Below, one piece after another: positions 62,876-64,000 of a DNA stretch of 64,000 nt. This stretch comes from Sinonovacula constricta. Its lineage: Eukaryota; Mollusca; Bivalvia; Cardiida; Solecurtidae. The notes under the pieces were generated by a model, which was given only the letters and a program-made list of their open reading frames with translations, was not told where the DNA came from and did no database searches. Every line of letters starts with the position of its first letter. Position 1 is the stretch's first letter. Made by a program: the position numbers and the translations under genes. The stretch is from contig CM017565.1 in the NCBI GenBank assembly GCA_007844125.1, forward strand, positions 15,240,730 to 15,304,729, read 5' to 3'.

Positions 62876-64000
62876 AAACAAAACCAACATTTTACAGAGG
62901 CATTTTTAAGCATAAATATAATTGTACATATTAAGAAATAAACACTTGGTACATGTATTAATAAGGCACACACGCTTGCTTTGCCTGAATTTGTTAATTC
63001 AACCAATGTTACTGCTAAAATTCCACACCATACTTTGGTAGCATCTTATCTGCCAAGGTTCAATTCTAGCGCACCTGGCTGCTACGTAGCATTATTTACT
63101 GGAAAATCATCCCCTCCCCTGTTCTCGTCTCTCAACGCTGCAACATGGTTGCACGGGATATAACCGGGGTCAGCCAGAAGCGCGGGGATTACAGAGGAAA
63201 ATTTGAATTGGAAGCAAATTGAAAGCAATCGTTGCCATGACATGACGGATATTGATTTTTGTGTTTAATGTTTGGTGTCTGGAAGTATGTTTATTTATAT
63301 TTTGTACATTTTATTCTAGTGATAAAATTATTTTGTGTCCGATTCTTGATGGAGTTTTATAAATTTCTGAAAGATTTCAACACGTAGCTGACTGAGATCT
63401 GATTATTGTTTTTATGGCAGTATTTAAAAGATTAGCATTTTCTGATTGCTATGTTGAAGATGCGGTTGTGGTAAATGCTCAGAGGATGACATGCGTTTTG
63501 AAACATGAAATAAATACAAGGGCGTGGTTGTGAAAAAGGTGTCATTTAAAATGAAGAAAGGAAAGGTTTGGTGGCAGTTTCCGATGCATGTGCCATCCCG
63601 GGTGCTTTGATAAATGCTGGAATAACGTTAAAAGAAGTCCCCTTCTTTGCATTTGTGTATCTGAGGGCAAAAGACATTTGTGGCAATATGGTGGCAGTTT
63701 TTATTGTTTTCTTGTCACACGCAAGAGTGCATATTACAAGAACATGAGGTGGTAGATGTCTCCGAGGTTGTCTTGTAACATAATTGAAGGCGACACCAAC
63801 GTTAAAGAAAACTCCGATCTTATACCGATACCAATTTTGAAATGATGAAGTCAGATGGACGGTTGTCTAAGAGAAGAAAGCAGCGGTTTACACGAGGGTT
63901 AGTAGCAACATATTGACAAGAATTGTTGAATATTTTGCGCTTGTCGTTTATTAGTACAAGCTTTCTTTGACACAACCATTTAATGACGTATGCAGACTAG
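62876..64000. other. right edge of window, nothing recognised
   Basis: Slightly less AT-rich than the intron average in places (63480-63900), but I find no splice-flanked coding segment and nothing resembling the second cGMP site or kinase domain of the gene that enters from the left. Confidence 0.4.

Noticed and set aside
63541..63900. Less AT-rich stretch considered as a coding exon
   Set aside because: Frames close quickly (after about 20 codons from ATG at 63551) and nothing resembles the second cGMP site or the kinase domain.

Overview
This is AT-rich animal nuclear DNA with long introns, no operons, and many short dispersed repeats, mini- and microsatellites. The overall style (tRNA-derived SINEs, Penelope-like reverse transcriptase fragments, TTAA MITEs) suggests a mollusc, most likely a bivalve. 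That placement is inference; the sequence alone does not give a species.

One host gene is recognisable, on the + strand: the 5' half of a cGMP-dependent protein kinase of the PRKG1 / Drosophila foraging type. Two paralogous alternative first coding exons (2243-2553 and 18061-18371) each encode a leucine zipper plus autoinhibitory segment of exactly 311 nt. Both end in phase-2 GTAAGT donors that join in frame to a shared exon (22350-22516). Exons at 31692-31805 and 36198-36303 follow. Together they give about 232 residues: zipper, autoinhibitory/pseudosubstrate segment and the whole of cyclic-nucleotide-binding domain A, including the phosphate-binding cassette. No exon for the second cGMP site or the kinase domain was found up to 64000, so the last intron is at least 27.7 kb and the gene runs off the window.

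The first-exon region is itself an old duplication: about 430-2553 is colinear with about 14740-18371, so promoter and exon were copied together. The downstream copy has since received a small palindrome, a SINE-like repeat and a TTAA MITE. The two exons are about 58% identical in protein, with no gaps. The pseudosubstrate is canonical in 1a (KRMAIS) and altered in 1b (KVVFVS), which predicts isoforms that differ in autoinhibition.

The introns hold the rest. Eight copies of a ~290-bp repeat (called F1 here) share a core with the 3' region of a Penelope-like retroelement (F2). There are also three copies of a TTAA-flanked MITE, a solo LTR 35 bp after the donor of exon 2, two kinds of tRNA-derived SINE, a 5S-rRNA-like segment, diverged ~1.2-kb tandem repeats near 28-30 kb with an embedded minisatellite, and several long microsatellites.

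From 38 to 59 kb the last intron is built from layered duplications: an old direct repeat (38.2-40.6 / 42.3-44.5 kb), a 320-bp tandem duplication (45.87-46.51 kb), and a young head-to-tail duplication with a 4655-bp period (48411-53065 and 53066-58892). In the young pair, copy B carries an F1 insertion absent from copy A, a minisatellite grown from about 3 to about 50 units, and a longer TG tract. The pair therefore records recent change directly. The last 5 kb (59-64 kb) hold scattered MITE and SINE pieces and nothing I can call a gene.
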